Assembly (NCBI GenBank): GCA_016235165.1
Contig: JACRLX010000025.1
Location: 62,001-126,000, forward strand
Origin: Rhodocyclales bacterium
GTDB lineage: Bacteria; Pseudomonadota; Gammaproteobacteria; Burkholderiales; Rhodocyclaceae
Direction of reading: 5' to 3'
Length of the DNA stretch: 64,000 nucleotides
Position numbers and translations under genes: made by a program
Notes under the pieces: generated by a model
Told to the model about the DNA's origin: nothing
Seen by the model: only the letters and a program-made list of their open reading frames with translations
Database searches by the model: none
In this document: piece by piece, positions 43,856 through 52,200 of the stretch
Layout: the number at the start of each line of letters is the position of its first letter
Position numbering within the stretch: the first letter of the stretch is position 1

Positions 43856-44242
43856 ATGACCATTACCGTTCAGAAGCTTCAGCGTTCGTTTGCCTACAAC
43901 GGCATTGCCTTGCCCGATCCCGGATGCGAGTTGTCACCGGAGCAGGTGCGGGATGTCTATTCCGCCACCTACCCGGAGATCACGACGGCCTCCATCGAGG
44001 GGCCGGAGCAGAAGGGTGATCGATTGATCTACACCTTCCGGCGTGCCGTCGGCACCAAGGGTGCCTTGTCGGCCAATGTATCGCGAACCTCCCGGATCGT
44101 GGTGCGGCGGCGCGATGACGGCCTTAGCTATGTCGAACCGCAATCGGCTGTTGTGACACCGGTTGAACGCCTGACGATCGCCTTGGGACGATTGGTCAGG
44201 TGGTTGGATCGGCGTTGGCCTGTCGTCCTGCGCAAGGAGTAG
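43856..44242 (+). CDS. PRTRC system protein C (ubiquitin-like), with an unusual C-terminal extension
   Basis: A 128-aa protein from ATG 43856 (GAGGAGG upstream). Residues 1-~69 match PRTRC C, a prokaryotic ubiquitin-like beta-grasp family: VQKLQRSFAYNGIALPDPGC, ELSPEQVRDVYSATYPEITT, IYTFRRAVGTKG. As I know the family, members are about 66-75 aa and end at or near GTKG. Here 59 further residues follow (ALSANVSRTSRIVVRRR ... RWPVVLRKE). If the protein is conjugated like ubiquitin, the extension would have to be removed, for instance by the JAMM peptidase-like PRTRC A encoded downstream. Confidence 0.8.
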   Translation: MTITVQKLQRSFAYNGIALPDPGCELSPEQVRDVYSATYPEITTASIEGPEQKGDRLIYTFRRAVGTKGALSANVSRTSRIVVRRRDDGLSYVEPQSAVVTPVERLTIALGRLVRWLDRRWPVVLRKE

Positions 44243-44245
44243 GTC

Positions 44246-44458
44246 ATGGTGTCGCTCAAGGAACGGCTGCAAGCCGCTGCCGATGGCGACTTCTCGCACT
44301 TTGAAGGCGGAATCCCGAACGGGGTTCCTGCCTTCGATCACGAGGAGATGAAACGATGCGTACAAGCCTTGCAACGCTTGGTGATACGGTCTCAAGCAAC
44401 CGTCGCACCCGGCGATCGCTGTCAGGTGGCCGCTTCCGTCCAGGCCCTGATCCTCTGA
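44246..44458 (+). CDS. Small hypothetical protein inside the PRTRC cassette
   Basis: A 70-aa frame starting 3 nt after protein C, with AAGGAG upstream (MVSLKERLQAAADGDFSHFE). Its 3' part overlaps the start of PRTRC F by 103 nt in another frame. Position and ribosome-binding site support translation; no family is recognised. Confidence 0.5.
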   Translation: MVSLKERLQAAADGDFSHFEGGIPNGVPAFDHEEMKRCVQALQRLVIRSQATVAPGDRCQVAASVQALIL

Positions 44459-45432
44459 GCCTGCCGCAGTTTGGCAAAGGACTCACGATCAGCCTCAATC
44501 CCAGCCTTGATGTTCGTCGCTGGGCGATGCTGGCCTTGCGCTGGCTGGAGGTGGGTGAGCTTCCCGATTCGGCGAATGGTCTGCCGCCTGCGTTGGTGCA
44601 ACAAGCGTTGGCTTCGTGGATCAACCGCATGGTCGGGCAATTGCAGCACATTGCCTTCGAGGTTCATGCGGCCGCTAGTCCAGCAACATTGGGCTACGGA
44701 TCGTTGTTTCCCGATGCCAGTGACGACGATGACCGGTGGTACTGGGCCATTCAGTCTGAACAGGTGGTATGGCTGGGCATGAAGGATCGGCTGACCCGGA
44801 TCGAGACTCACTGTCCCGGTTTGGGTGAGACAGCACTGTATTGGCTGCAACGGGCTTCGGGGCGCACGCTGTATGCCCTGACGCCACAATCGGCGCGCGA
44901 TCTGTGCGAATACATCCACTGGCAAGGGAGCAGTGACCAAGCCGAATGGCTGGATGAGATGCGTTCGATGGGAATGACCGAAGAGGATCTGGGGGATGCA
45001 ATTTCTCCGGATTGGTATGACGGTCATTTCCCGGATTGGGTGCTTTGCGCCAAGCCGGTGCTGGATGAGGATGCCCTGTCAGGCATCCAGGCCACTTTGC
45101 CTGAAGTCGCTCCGGTGGCTGCCATCGTGCTCGAAATCGGGCAGTTGCTGGCGGACGGCGGGCAGCTTCCCGGCCTGGACGGCATGGAGGTCGAGTGCGT
45201 CTATTTCGGGGCCTACCTGAGGTGGGATGTTGATGACCCCATGGATCGGGTGTTCGATGACTTTATCGAATACGCGAACTGCGCCAGCGATGGCTATACC
45301 GATCTCTTTGGCGCCGGCCCGGTACCTCTCGATACCGAGGGGTTCCATGTCTGGCTCCACAAGACTGGCCTGGGGTTGCAGTTGTTGTCGTCACTGGATC
45401 GGCTGATCGCCCTGATCGCCGAACCGCTGTGA
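44356..45432 (+). CDS. PRTRC system protein F
   Basis: About 358 aa from ATG 44356, matching PRTRC F: SLPQFGKGLTISLNPSLDVR, RRWAMLALRWLEVGELPD, HCPGLGETALYWLQRASGRT, DLCEYIHWQGSSDQAEWLDE, CYFGAYLRW-like (CVYFGAYLRWDVDDPMDRVF) and FHVWLHKTGLGLQLLSSLDR. The function is unknown. The first ~35 residues are less convincing, so a later start is possible. Confidence 0.8.
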   Translation: MRTSLATLGDTVSSNRRTRRSLSGGRFRPGPDPLSLPQFGKGLTISLNPSLDVRRWAMLALRWLEVGELPDSANGLPPALVQQALASWINRMVGQLQHIAFEVHAAASPATLGYGSLFPDASDDDDRWYWAIQSEQVVWLGMKDRLTRIETHCPGLGETALYWLQRASGRTLYALTPQSARDLCEYIHWQGSSDQAEWLDEMRSMGMTEEDLGDAISPDWYDGHFPDWVLCAKPVLDEDALSGIQATLPEVAPVAAIVLEIGQLLADGGQLPGLDGMEVECVYFGAYLRWDVDDPMDRVFDDFIEYANCASDGYTDLFGAGPVPLDTEGFHVWLHKTGLGLQLLSSLDRLIALIAEPL

Positions 45433-45440
45433 GTTCCATT

Positions 45441-45489
45441 AACCCGGTGCGGGTGATGTCCTGCCCGCCGGGCTCGACACGCCTGCACC
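45441..45489 (+). ncRNA. C/G-rich leader element 9 (PRTRC B)
   Basis: Stem 1 GCGGG (45449-45453)/CCTGC (45460-45464). Loop TGTC (45457-45460) can pair with GACA (45476-45479). An enclosing GGTGC/GCACC pairing is also possible. AAGGAGGTCGCG precedes ATG 45510. Confidence 0.58.
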
Positions 45490-45509
45490 ATTTCATTAAG
45501 GAGGTCGCG

Positions 45510-46247
45510 ATGGCGATCAATGTCAGTACGTTTTCCAGCGAACAGTCGTACCGGCTGACTCATGCCGTCCTGATCTATCAGGATGCGCAGCGTAAGCCGG
45601 CGTTCGTGTCGATTCATGATGTGGGATCGGACGATGGCAATCTTCCGGTGATTCAGGCCGGGGTTCCGGCCAGCAAGGCGGGACTCATGGCGATGATGCG
45701 GATTCTCGATCCGGAAACGATGCTCAAGCCGGCCATCAAGCCGGCGCATGTGCTCGCGGACGGATCGGGTTTCTTCGTCTGGTACAGCGCTCCACAGGAC
45801 AGGCAGGTCTGGTTCGACTGCAAGGAACTCGGTGCGCGAACCGCTCGGGTTCCCTGTCCGGGACTGGTGTTCGTGGTGACCACGAAGGCATGGAAGGTGT
45901 TTGCGTTCAAGGGGCGGCAACGTCCCGATGCCGATACGCCGCTGTTCGTCGCGCCATTCTTCAATGTCTGGCAAAACGGCACGATCTGTGTTGGCAGTGC
46001 CCGCTTGCCGAAAGGCGATCAGGTACACAACCACCTGGCCTGGGAGGAAGCCTTCTTCCGGTCCTACTTCACGCATCCGAATATCCATACCCCAAGGGGG
46101 CTGACCCGTTACCGGGCCGGTCCTTTTGCCTTGTGGCGGGATCTGCTGGATGGTCGCCTGAGTCGCTTTCCAACGCGCACGCTCGTTCCGACGGGTTGGA
46201 CGCTACGGCAAGCTTTTGAGGCCGCCGTGCTGGAAGGAGACGTGTGA
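45510..46247 (+). CDS. PRTRC system protein B (E2-like)
   Basis: A 245-aa protein from ATG 45510. The conserved core FVAPFFNVWQNGTICVGSAR followed by AWEEAFFRSYFTHPN matches PRTRC B, grouped with E2-like prokaryotic ubiquitin-conjugating folds. Cys160 in GTICVGS is the candidate catalytic cysteine. It overlaps PRTRC A by 4 nt. With the ubiquitin-like C, JAMM-like A and E1-like ThiF it would complete a conjugation-like set. Biochemistry is inferred. Confidence 0.83.
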   Translation: MAINVSTFSSEQSYRLTHAVLIYQDAQRKPAFVSIHDVGSDDGNLPVIQAGVPASKAGLMAMMRILDPETMLKPAIKPAHVLADGSGFFVWYSAPQDRQVWFDCKELGARTARVPCPGLVFVVTTKAWKVFAFKGRQRPDADTPLFVAPFFNVWQNGTICVGSARLPKGDQVHNHLAWEEAFFRSYFTHPNIHTPRGLTRYRAGPFALWRDLLDGRLSRFPTRTLVPTGWTLRQAFEAAVLEGDV

Positions 46248-46900
46248 TGGATGCGAGAGATGTCGCCTTGCAACACTCGGCACCTGTCGTGACGGTGCCG
46301 CGCTATGGCGGATTCACGCCCCTGGTCGAGAATGGTCATCGCTTTTTGGTGACCGGTGACGGACTCTGGCTCGAAGCACGGCGTCCCTGGTTGTATCTCA
46401 GGGTGCCGCTGGTCTGCCAGAAAAGCGTCCCCATGCCCTATGGCTGGGTGGGCCGTGAGCTCTCCCTGACCTTTGGCAAGATTCCTCGCCATCTGGTCAT
46501 CGAGTTCTACCGGTTTGCGCTTGATCGTTGCCCGGAAGAGTGTGTGGGATGGATCGTGTGGCATGCCGGATCCGGCGAGATGCGGCTGGTGTTCCCGACG
46601 GAGGAATCGACGGGATGCGCGCATGTACGTTATCGCCGGCCGCTCCTCGATGAGGATGAGCATCTGGTGGTCGACCTGCATTCCCATGGTTGTCTCTCGG
46701 CCTTCTTCTCGACGCAGGATGATCGGGATGATCGCGGGGAGTTCAAGATTGCCGGCGTGATCGGCAACTGCAATCGTGGGCAGTGCTCGACGGCGTTCCG
46801 CTTATGCGCCAACGGGCTGTTCCTGCCGCTGGCATTCGACGCAACCGGTTTGAACGGTAAGGCAGGAGGGAATGATGTCTATCCATCATCTTGTGCCTGA
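46244..46900 (+). CDS. PRTRC system protein A (JAMM peptidase-like)
   Basis: A 218-aa protein whose C-terminal half carries a complete JAMM motif HxHx7SxxD, read as HSHG...FFSTQD within VVDLHSHGCLSAFFSTQDDR. An upstream Glu (PEECVGWIVW) may complete the Zn2+ site, and GEFKIAGVIGNCNR follows. JAMM enzymes remove ubiquitin-like proteins or trim their C-termini. Its natural substrate here would be the extended PRTRC C. The start overlaps B (ATGA-type) and its 3' end overlaps ThiF by 29 nt. Confidence 0.85.
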   Translation: MMDARDVALQHSAPVVTVPRYGGFTPLVENGHRFLVTGDGLWLEARRPWLYLRVPLVCQKSVPMPYGWVGRELSLTFGKIPRHLVIEFYRFALDRCPEECVGWIVWHAGSGEMRLVFPTEESTGCAHVRYRRPLLDEDEHLVVDLHSHGCLSAFFSTQDDRDDRGEFKIAGVIGNCNRGQCSTAFRLCANGLFLPLAFDATGLNGKAGGNDVYPSSCA

Positions 46901-47678
46901 ACTGCTCACGCGGGAGGTACGCGTCACCGTCATCGGGGCCGGCGGGTCGGGTTCCCAGATGCTGATGGGACTGGCCCAGCTGCATACGGCCATGCTTGCC
47001 TTGGGTCACCCCGGGGGACTGGATGTGACCGTTGTGGATGCCGACCAGGTGTCGGAAGCAAATGTCGGGCGGCAGATGTTTTATCCGTCCGACGTCGGGC
47101 TCTCCAAGGCATCGGTACTCGTCAATCGCATCAACATGGCGATGGGCACCGGCTGGAAGGCGCAGATGCGGCGTCTCACTGCGGGCGAGAGTTTGCGCAC
47201 CGATCTGGCGATTGGTTGTGTGGACAATCGTCTGGCGCGCAAAGCAATCCTGGAATCGGTGGGACGTGCTGGCGGCGGGTATTGGCTCGATCTGGGCAAC
47301 CGCCTGCATGATGGTCAGGTCATTCTCGGTGCCGTGCCGGCGCGTTGGGCCAAGCCCGATGTGAACCGGCTGCCTCATGCCGGCGATCTTCTCCCGGAGA
47401 TCGTCGATGCGTCGCAGGAAGCCGAAGATGACACACCGTCCTGCTCGCTGGCCGATGCCCTCGACAAACAGTCGCTATTCGTCAATCGCGGGGTCTCGCT
47501 GTATGCCCTGAATTTGCTGTGGGAGTTGTTCCGCTACGGCCAGATCGCCTATCACGGTGTATTCGTGAATCTCAAAAATGCCCGGACGACACCACTTCCC
47601 GTCGATCCAGCAGCATGGTCCCGATTCGGCTATCCCAAGCCTGCGCGCCGTCGTAAGCGCAAAGGTCAAGGGCGCTGA
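46872..47678 (+). CDS. PRTRC system ThiF-family (E1-like) protein
   Basis: A 268-aa ThiF/E1-like adenylyltransferase. It has the ATP-binding VTVIGAGGSGSQM (~residues 18-30), VVDADQVSEANVGRQMFYPS with the Asp and Arg of the active site, and VNRIN. The candidate catalytic cysteine is Cys191 in DDTPSCSLADAL. It would activate the C-terminus of a ubiquitin-like partner. The gene overlaps PRTRC A by 29 nt and ends the main PRTRC run. Confidence 0.88.
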   Translation: MMSIHHLVPELLTREVRVTVIGAGGSGSQMLMGLAQLHTAMLALGHPGGLDVTVVDADQVSEANVGRQMFYPSDVGLSKASVLVNRINMAMGTGWKAQMRRLTAGESLRTDLAIGCVDNRLARKAILESVGRAGGGYWLDLGNRLHDGQVILGAVPARWAKPDVNRLPHAGDLLPEIVDASQEAEDDTPSCSLADALDKQSLFVNRGVSLYALNLLWELFRYGQIAYHGVFVNLKNARTTPLPVDPAAWSRFGYPKPARRRKRKGQGR

Positions 47679-47696
47679 TGGCTGAACCATTTTCCC

Positions 47697-47838
47697 GGTG
47701 CATGCGCGTTTGCGTGTGCCGGGCTTTCCAGAACGGGTTGCGCATGTCCGTAGCCCGCTGTGGAAAACCCGAGTTTGGCCGTTCCCATAAGGGAATGACT
47801 GAAAAGCGGTAGCTGGCCGCCGGAAACAAACAGCATTT
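47697..47838 (+). ncRNA. GGTAGCTGGCC leader block, copy 3
   Basis: Starts with an imperfect hairpin ending GTGTGCCGGG, then TTTCCAGAACGGGTT and AGCCCGCTGTGGAAA, which align with copy 4. A hairpin TTCCC-ATAA-GGGAA (47782-47795) follows, then GGTAGCTGGCC (47808-47818) and AAACAGCATT (47828-47837). Confidence 0.68.
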
Positions 47839-47841
47839 CTC

Positions 47842-47880
47842 AACCCTGTGGGGGCTTGCTCCCGACAGGGTCGCTGCCTC
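47842..47880 (+). ncRNA. C/G-rich leader element 10
   Basis: Coaxial stem CCCTGT (47844-47849)/ACAGGG (47865-47870) continued by GGG/CCC, with loop GCTTGCT. The pseudoknot pairing is weak in this copy. GGAGGCACC precedes ATG 47903. Confidence 0.55.
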
Positions 47881-47902
47881 CCGATTATTTACTGGAGGCA
47901 CC

Positions 47903-47962
47903 ATGAAGCACGATGTACGAATGCTGCGCGAAGCGATTCGCGTGGCAAGGGGATGGTCATGA
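47903..47962 (+). CDS. 19-aa leader peptide coupled to the next gene
   Basis: ATG 47903 directly follows GGAGGCACC, the standard ribosome-binding site of this backbone, and opens MKHDVRMLREAIRVARGWS. Its stop (TGA 47960-47962) overlaps the ATG at 47959 of the next gene. It may couple or regulate translation of that gene. Confidence 0.55.
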   Translation: MKHDVRMLREAIRVARGWS

Positions 47963-48318
47963 TGTTCGATCGCTATCCCCGCTATGAAGGTTTTCGGGAT
48001 ACCCCGAGAAAGCGTTCAGCCGTTTTGCGCAAGCAGAAGGCCGAGCGCGATGCCTTGCCGCTTTTCGCGGATCAGGTCGCCGCGTTGCAGCCATCGGTGG
48101 ATGAAGTCATGTCCCGCCGTGCGCAGCGTGCAGACGTTGTAGAGATCGAGCACCGCAAATTCACCGCCAAATGGTGGCGGATCGCCCGATCAACCTACTT
48201 CAGTCTGCCGGTTGAGCAGAAAACCAAAGTGCATGCCCGCTGGCATCGATGGTGGGGACCGCGCAATTCGAGCTGTCTGCTGTATCTCTGTTCGCAAGCC
48301 AAGGCGGAACAGTTGTAA
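47959..48318 (+). CDS. Hypothetical basic protein
   Basis: A 119-aa protein (MMFDRYPRYEGFRDTPRKRS, FADQVAALQPSVDEVMSRRA, HARWHRWWGPRNSSCLLYL) rich in Arg and Trp. It begins at ATG 47959 overlapping the stop of the 19-aa peptide. The frame is open upstream, but the leader arrangement favours this start. No family is recognised. Confidence 0.55.
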   Translation: MMFDRYPRYEGFRDTPRKRSAVLRKQKAERDALPLFADQVAALQPSVDEVMSRRAQRADVVEIEHRKFTAKWWRIARSTYFSLPVEQKTKVHARWHRWWGPRNSSCLLYLCSQAKAEQL

Positions 48319-48341
48319 TTTCTTTCGGCCTTACGGCCATT

Positions 48342-48384
48342 ACCCGAGCGGGGAACCCACCCGCGCGGGAATGGGTGTCTCCGC
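48342..48384 (+). ncRNA. C/G-rich leader element 11, H-type pseudoknot
   Basis: Stem 1 GCGGG (48348-48352)/CCCGC (48360-48364). Loop bases ACCCA (48355-48359) pair with TGGGT (48372-48376). A small hairpin GGCC-TTAC-GGCC lies just upstream (48327-48338). TGGAGAGCACC precedes ATG 48404. Confidence 0.72.
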
Positions 48385-48403
48385 CTTTTATTTGGAGAGC
48401 ACC

Positions 48404-49081
48404 ATGGGCGTAGGTAATTGGCTTCCGAATCGGGAGCATCGCTTGTTTTATGTGGATATCGATTCCTGCTTGGACGAAAGCGAGTTCTCAAGACTTGTTC
48501 AATCCGGAGAAATCGATGCCTGTACGCGCTACGGAGATTTTCTGCAGGAATCCTACGATTCCGAGCTGGAGATGATTACCAGTGCGCTGGAATCGATAGC
48601 AGGGCTGCTACGGCAGAACGGTATCCCGATCGAGTCATTCCACTATGCCAAGCGTTCAGAAATGAACGCGATCGAACGCGCGGAATGGATGTATCCATTG
48701 CTGGAGTGCGGTTGGGTACGTGTGGCAGTCAAGGAGATTGAAATATCCAAGCTGGCAGTCGTGACGTACCCACTTCAGCATCAGGATGACGATAGTGATT
48801 TGGCCAATCTGCCCCGTGCGGAGTTTGTTACCGAGCATGGAGTGACACCGGAGCGCTGCATCACGGCTACTTCATTACAGATGAATGCCCTTGATCAGTT
48901 GCTGGTTGCGGTCATCGAAGCTGAGATCAATGCGGTCAGCGCCAAGACAGTTACGCGTCGAGGCTGTGCCTGGACAAGTCGTCTTGTGGATGAGTCGATG
49001 CCGGTAAAGACAGCTTTATCGAAATTCCGCAATACATACCGATACGGCTTGTCGAGACGTCACCAGAAGCAGGCGGCATAA
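48404..49081 (+). CDS. Hypothetical protein
   Basis: A 225-aa protein from ATG 48404 (MGVGNWLPNREHRLFYVDID). The N-terminal region is acidic and the C-terminus basic (YRYGLSRRHQKQAA). No signal, membrane segment or recognised motif is seen. The long upstream extension of this frame overlaps the previous gene and the leader element and is not used. Confidence 0.6.
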   Translation: MGVGNWLPNREHRLFYVDIDSCLDESEFSRLVQSGEIDACTRYGDFLQESYDSELEMITSALESIAGLLRQNGIPIESFHYAKRSEMNAIERAEWMYPLLECGWVRVAVKEIEISKLAVVTYPLQHQDDDSDLANLPRAEFVTEHGVTPERCITATSLQMNALDQLLVAVIEAEINAVSAKTVTRRGCAWTSRLVDESMPVKTALSKFRNTYRYGLSRRHQKQAA

Positions 49082-49216
49082 CCGATGTTTGCGCTGTTTG
49101 AAATATCGCGGTTCCGTTCTGTTCATTTGTAGCGCAGCACTTAGTACTCAAAAAGCATCACGAGGTCATCTGACGGGTGGCGAAAGCTGAACGTCCATGA
49201 CGAGTAATCGATTTTC

Positions 49217-49262
49217 AACCCTTCCGGGGACACACCCCGGAAGGGGACACGTGTCTCCGGCA
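49217..49262 (+). ncRNA. C/G-rich leader element 12, H-type pseudoknot (methylase-helicase)
   Basis: Stem 1 TTCCGGGG (49222-49229)/CCCCGGAA (49235-49242). Loop ACAC (49230-49233) pairs with GTGT (49251-49254); the helix can extend by one G-C pair. CAGGAG precedes GTG 49279. Confidence 0.7.
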
Positions 49263-49278
49263 TTTTCAGGAGATAAAC

Positions 49279-52200
49279 GTGAAACTCAAGAAACTGGCGG
49301 AAGTCACCATGTGGCTGCCGGGGTTCGCTCCGGACGATCCGCTTCCGATGATTTCCCACGTCGTACCGTCGGCGGAAATCATCGCGTTCCCCTTGGTGGT
49401 ACCGGTACAGGTCACCGTACCGGCGGGCAGTAACGAAGTCGAATTTGTGTCTCCCGCGCTGATCGGGGAGACGCAACCTCAACGGCCACCGCGGGTGTTG
49501 TGGCCCAGCCTGGATGGCACCGTGCATTCGATGCTGCGAGGCGACGTCACCAAGTTCGATGCGAACCTGGCTGCTGTCTCGCTGTTGTCGTGTCTGGAAG
49601 CGGAGAACCGTCCGCCGACTGAAGACGAGCGCAATGTCCTCAACTGCTATACCGGGTGGGGTGGCATTTCCAAAGCGTTCAATCCCGATCAGGACGATCC
49701 TGCGTGGAGGGCGAGAGCTGAATCCTTGCCTGACTTGCTTGGCGAGGATTACGAAAGCGCCAAGGGGAGCGTCGTCAATGCCCACTTCACGGAAGTTTTC
49801 GTGATTGAAGCACTCTGGGCGGCGGTGCGTCGCATGGGATTCCAGGGTGGTCGTGTGCTGGAGCCTTCTGCCGGCATCGGGTATTTCATCGGTGCCATGC
49901 CGAAGGATCTCGCGGAAGCGTCGGAAATCACCGCCATCGAGATCGACCGTCTGTCGTCGCGCATCCTGCAGCGCCAGTACGGGCATCAAGGTGTTCGGAC
50001 ACTACCGATCGGTTTTGAAAAGGCACGGCTACCCAAGGACTGGTTCGATCTGGTGATCTCGAATGTTCCCTTCGGGAACTATCAGGTGCCGGACGATCGG
50101 AATGTGCCCTACGCCGATTTTCTGATCCATGACTACTTCTTCGGGCGAGCCCTGGAAGTGACCCGTCCGGGTGGTCTGGTGGCGCTTATTACGTCGGCCG
50201 GAACGCTGGACAAATGGGAAGACCGGGCGCGGAGATACATTGCGTCGCAGGCACGACTGGTGGGTGCAATTCGTTTGCCGTCGGGGACGTTTTCACCGCT
50301 GGCCAATACCGACGTCACGACCGATATCGTCTTCCTGCAGAAGTTGGCAGCAGGCGAGAAGGCCGCAGACGATTGGCTGAGTGTGGTGGAAGCACCGTAT
50401 GGCCTCTGTGATGGGCATCGCCGCCTGTTCGTCTCGAACTGGTATGTCCAGAACCCGGACATGCTGATCGGACGCTTGAGCCAGAAGTCGAATGGCTATG
50501 GCCTCGCCAATGCAGCCATTTTTAATGGCGATGTGAAGGGGGCGTTGCACGATCGGGTAGCCGGTTTGCCCGAAGGGATCTATGTGCCACGTCTGACCAG
50601 CAAGGCTGATCGGTCGGCGCAGGTGCAGCGGGACATTCGTGTCGCAGCGCCTGAGTTCGTCAAACCCGGTGCGTACTGCTTCACTGAGGATGGCCGACTG
50701 GCTGTTTCCGAGGGGCAGGAACTGCTGGTCATTGAGGGGGCGGTATCGGCAACGGTTGCCAAGCGCATTGTCGGCTTGATGGCCATCCGGGACGCAGCAC
50801 GCCGGCTACTCCATGTTCAGCATGTCACGGCGGACGATAGTCGGTTGGGCAGTTACCGGCTGGCACTCAACATGGCCTATGACGGCTTTGTGGCACGGCA
50901 TGGCTATCTGCATGCCAAGGCCAACAAGCTGGCCTTCAAAGGCGATCCGGATTTGCCACTGCTTCTGTCTTTGGAGAACTTTGATCCGGAAAGCGGCACG
51001 GCAGAGAAGTCGGACATTTTCTACCGCAGAACGGTGGGGGTGGTTCGCAAGGTGGATCGGTGTGAGTCAGCCGAAGAAGCGCTGCTCGTCTCTTTGCACG
51101 AGCGTGGGCGCATCGACGTTCCGTTGATGGAGTCCTTGCTGGGGCGGGAGAGGGCGCAGTTCCTCCCGGATATGGCGGATCGCGGTCTGATCTTCCTGAA
51201 TCCGGAAAGTGCGCTTTGGGAAACCGCGGATGCCTATCTGTCGGGCAATGTGCGCCATAAGCTCGACATGGCGGACGTCGCGGGTGATGACTATGCCCGT
51301 AACGTCGTGGCGCTCAAGGCGGTCATTCCGGCGGATCTGGGGCCGGGCGAAATCGATGCCCGGATAGGTTCAACGTGGATTCCGTCGCGTGACTATGCAG
51401 CATTCCTCGATCATCTTCTGGAATGCGAAGGTTGCACGGTGGAGTTCAGTGCCGAGGCCGGCGCATGGAACATCGATGTGCCGTGGCAGGGCGAACGGTC
51501 GGTAGCATCGACCCAAACCCACGGTACGGGTCGCATGACGGCGGGCGAGCTGTTTGTGGTTACGCTCAATCAGATGGTGCCAACGATACGGGATCGCGAT
51601 CCGGTCACTGACCGGTATTTCGTGAACACGGAGGAAACCATTGCCGCACGGGAAAAGCAGCAGGCACTCAAGGACGCATTTCGCTCCTGGGTGTTCGCCG
51701 ATCCCGAACGGTGCGAGCGTCTGGTCAGGATGTACAACGACCAGTTCAATGCCGTCAGGCTCAGGGAGTTCGATGGGTCAAGGCTTTCCTTGCCGGGATT
51801 TTCGGAGGTGTACAACCTCCATCGGCATCAGAAAGACGCTATCTGGCGAATCGTCTCCGGTGGGGTGAATACCTTGCTGGCCCATGTGGTCGGCGCCGGT
51901 AAAACCCTGACGATGATTTGCGGCGGAATGGAGTTGCGGCGTTTTGGCATCGCGGGCAAGCCCTGCTATGTCGTGCCCAACCACATGCTGGAGCAGTTTG
52001 CCGCCGAGTTTTTGCGAGCCTATCCAGGTGCCAACATCCTGATGGCCAGCAAGGACGACCTGGTAGGAGACAAGCGCCGGACGTTGTTGTCACGGATTGC
52101 CACCGGTGACTGGGATGGCGTACTGATTACCCATGCCTCTTTCGAGAGGATCAAGATGAGCGATGACGCAATGGCGTCGTTCATCAAAGAGCGAGTTTAC

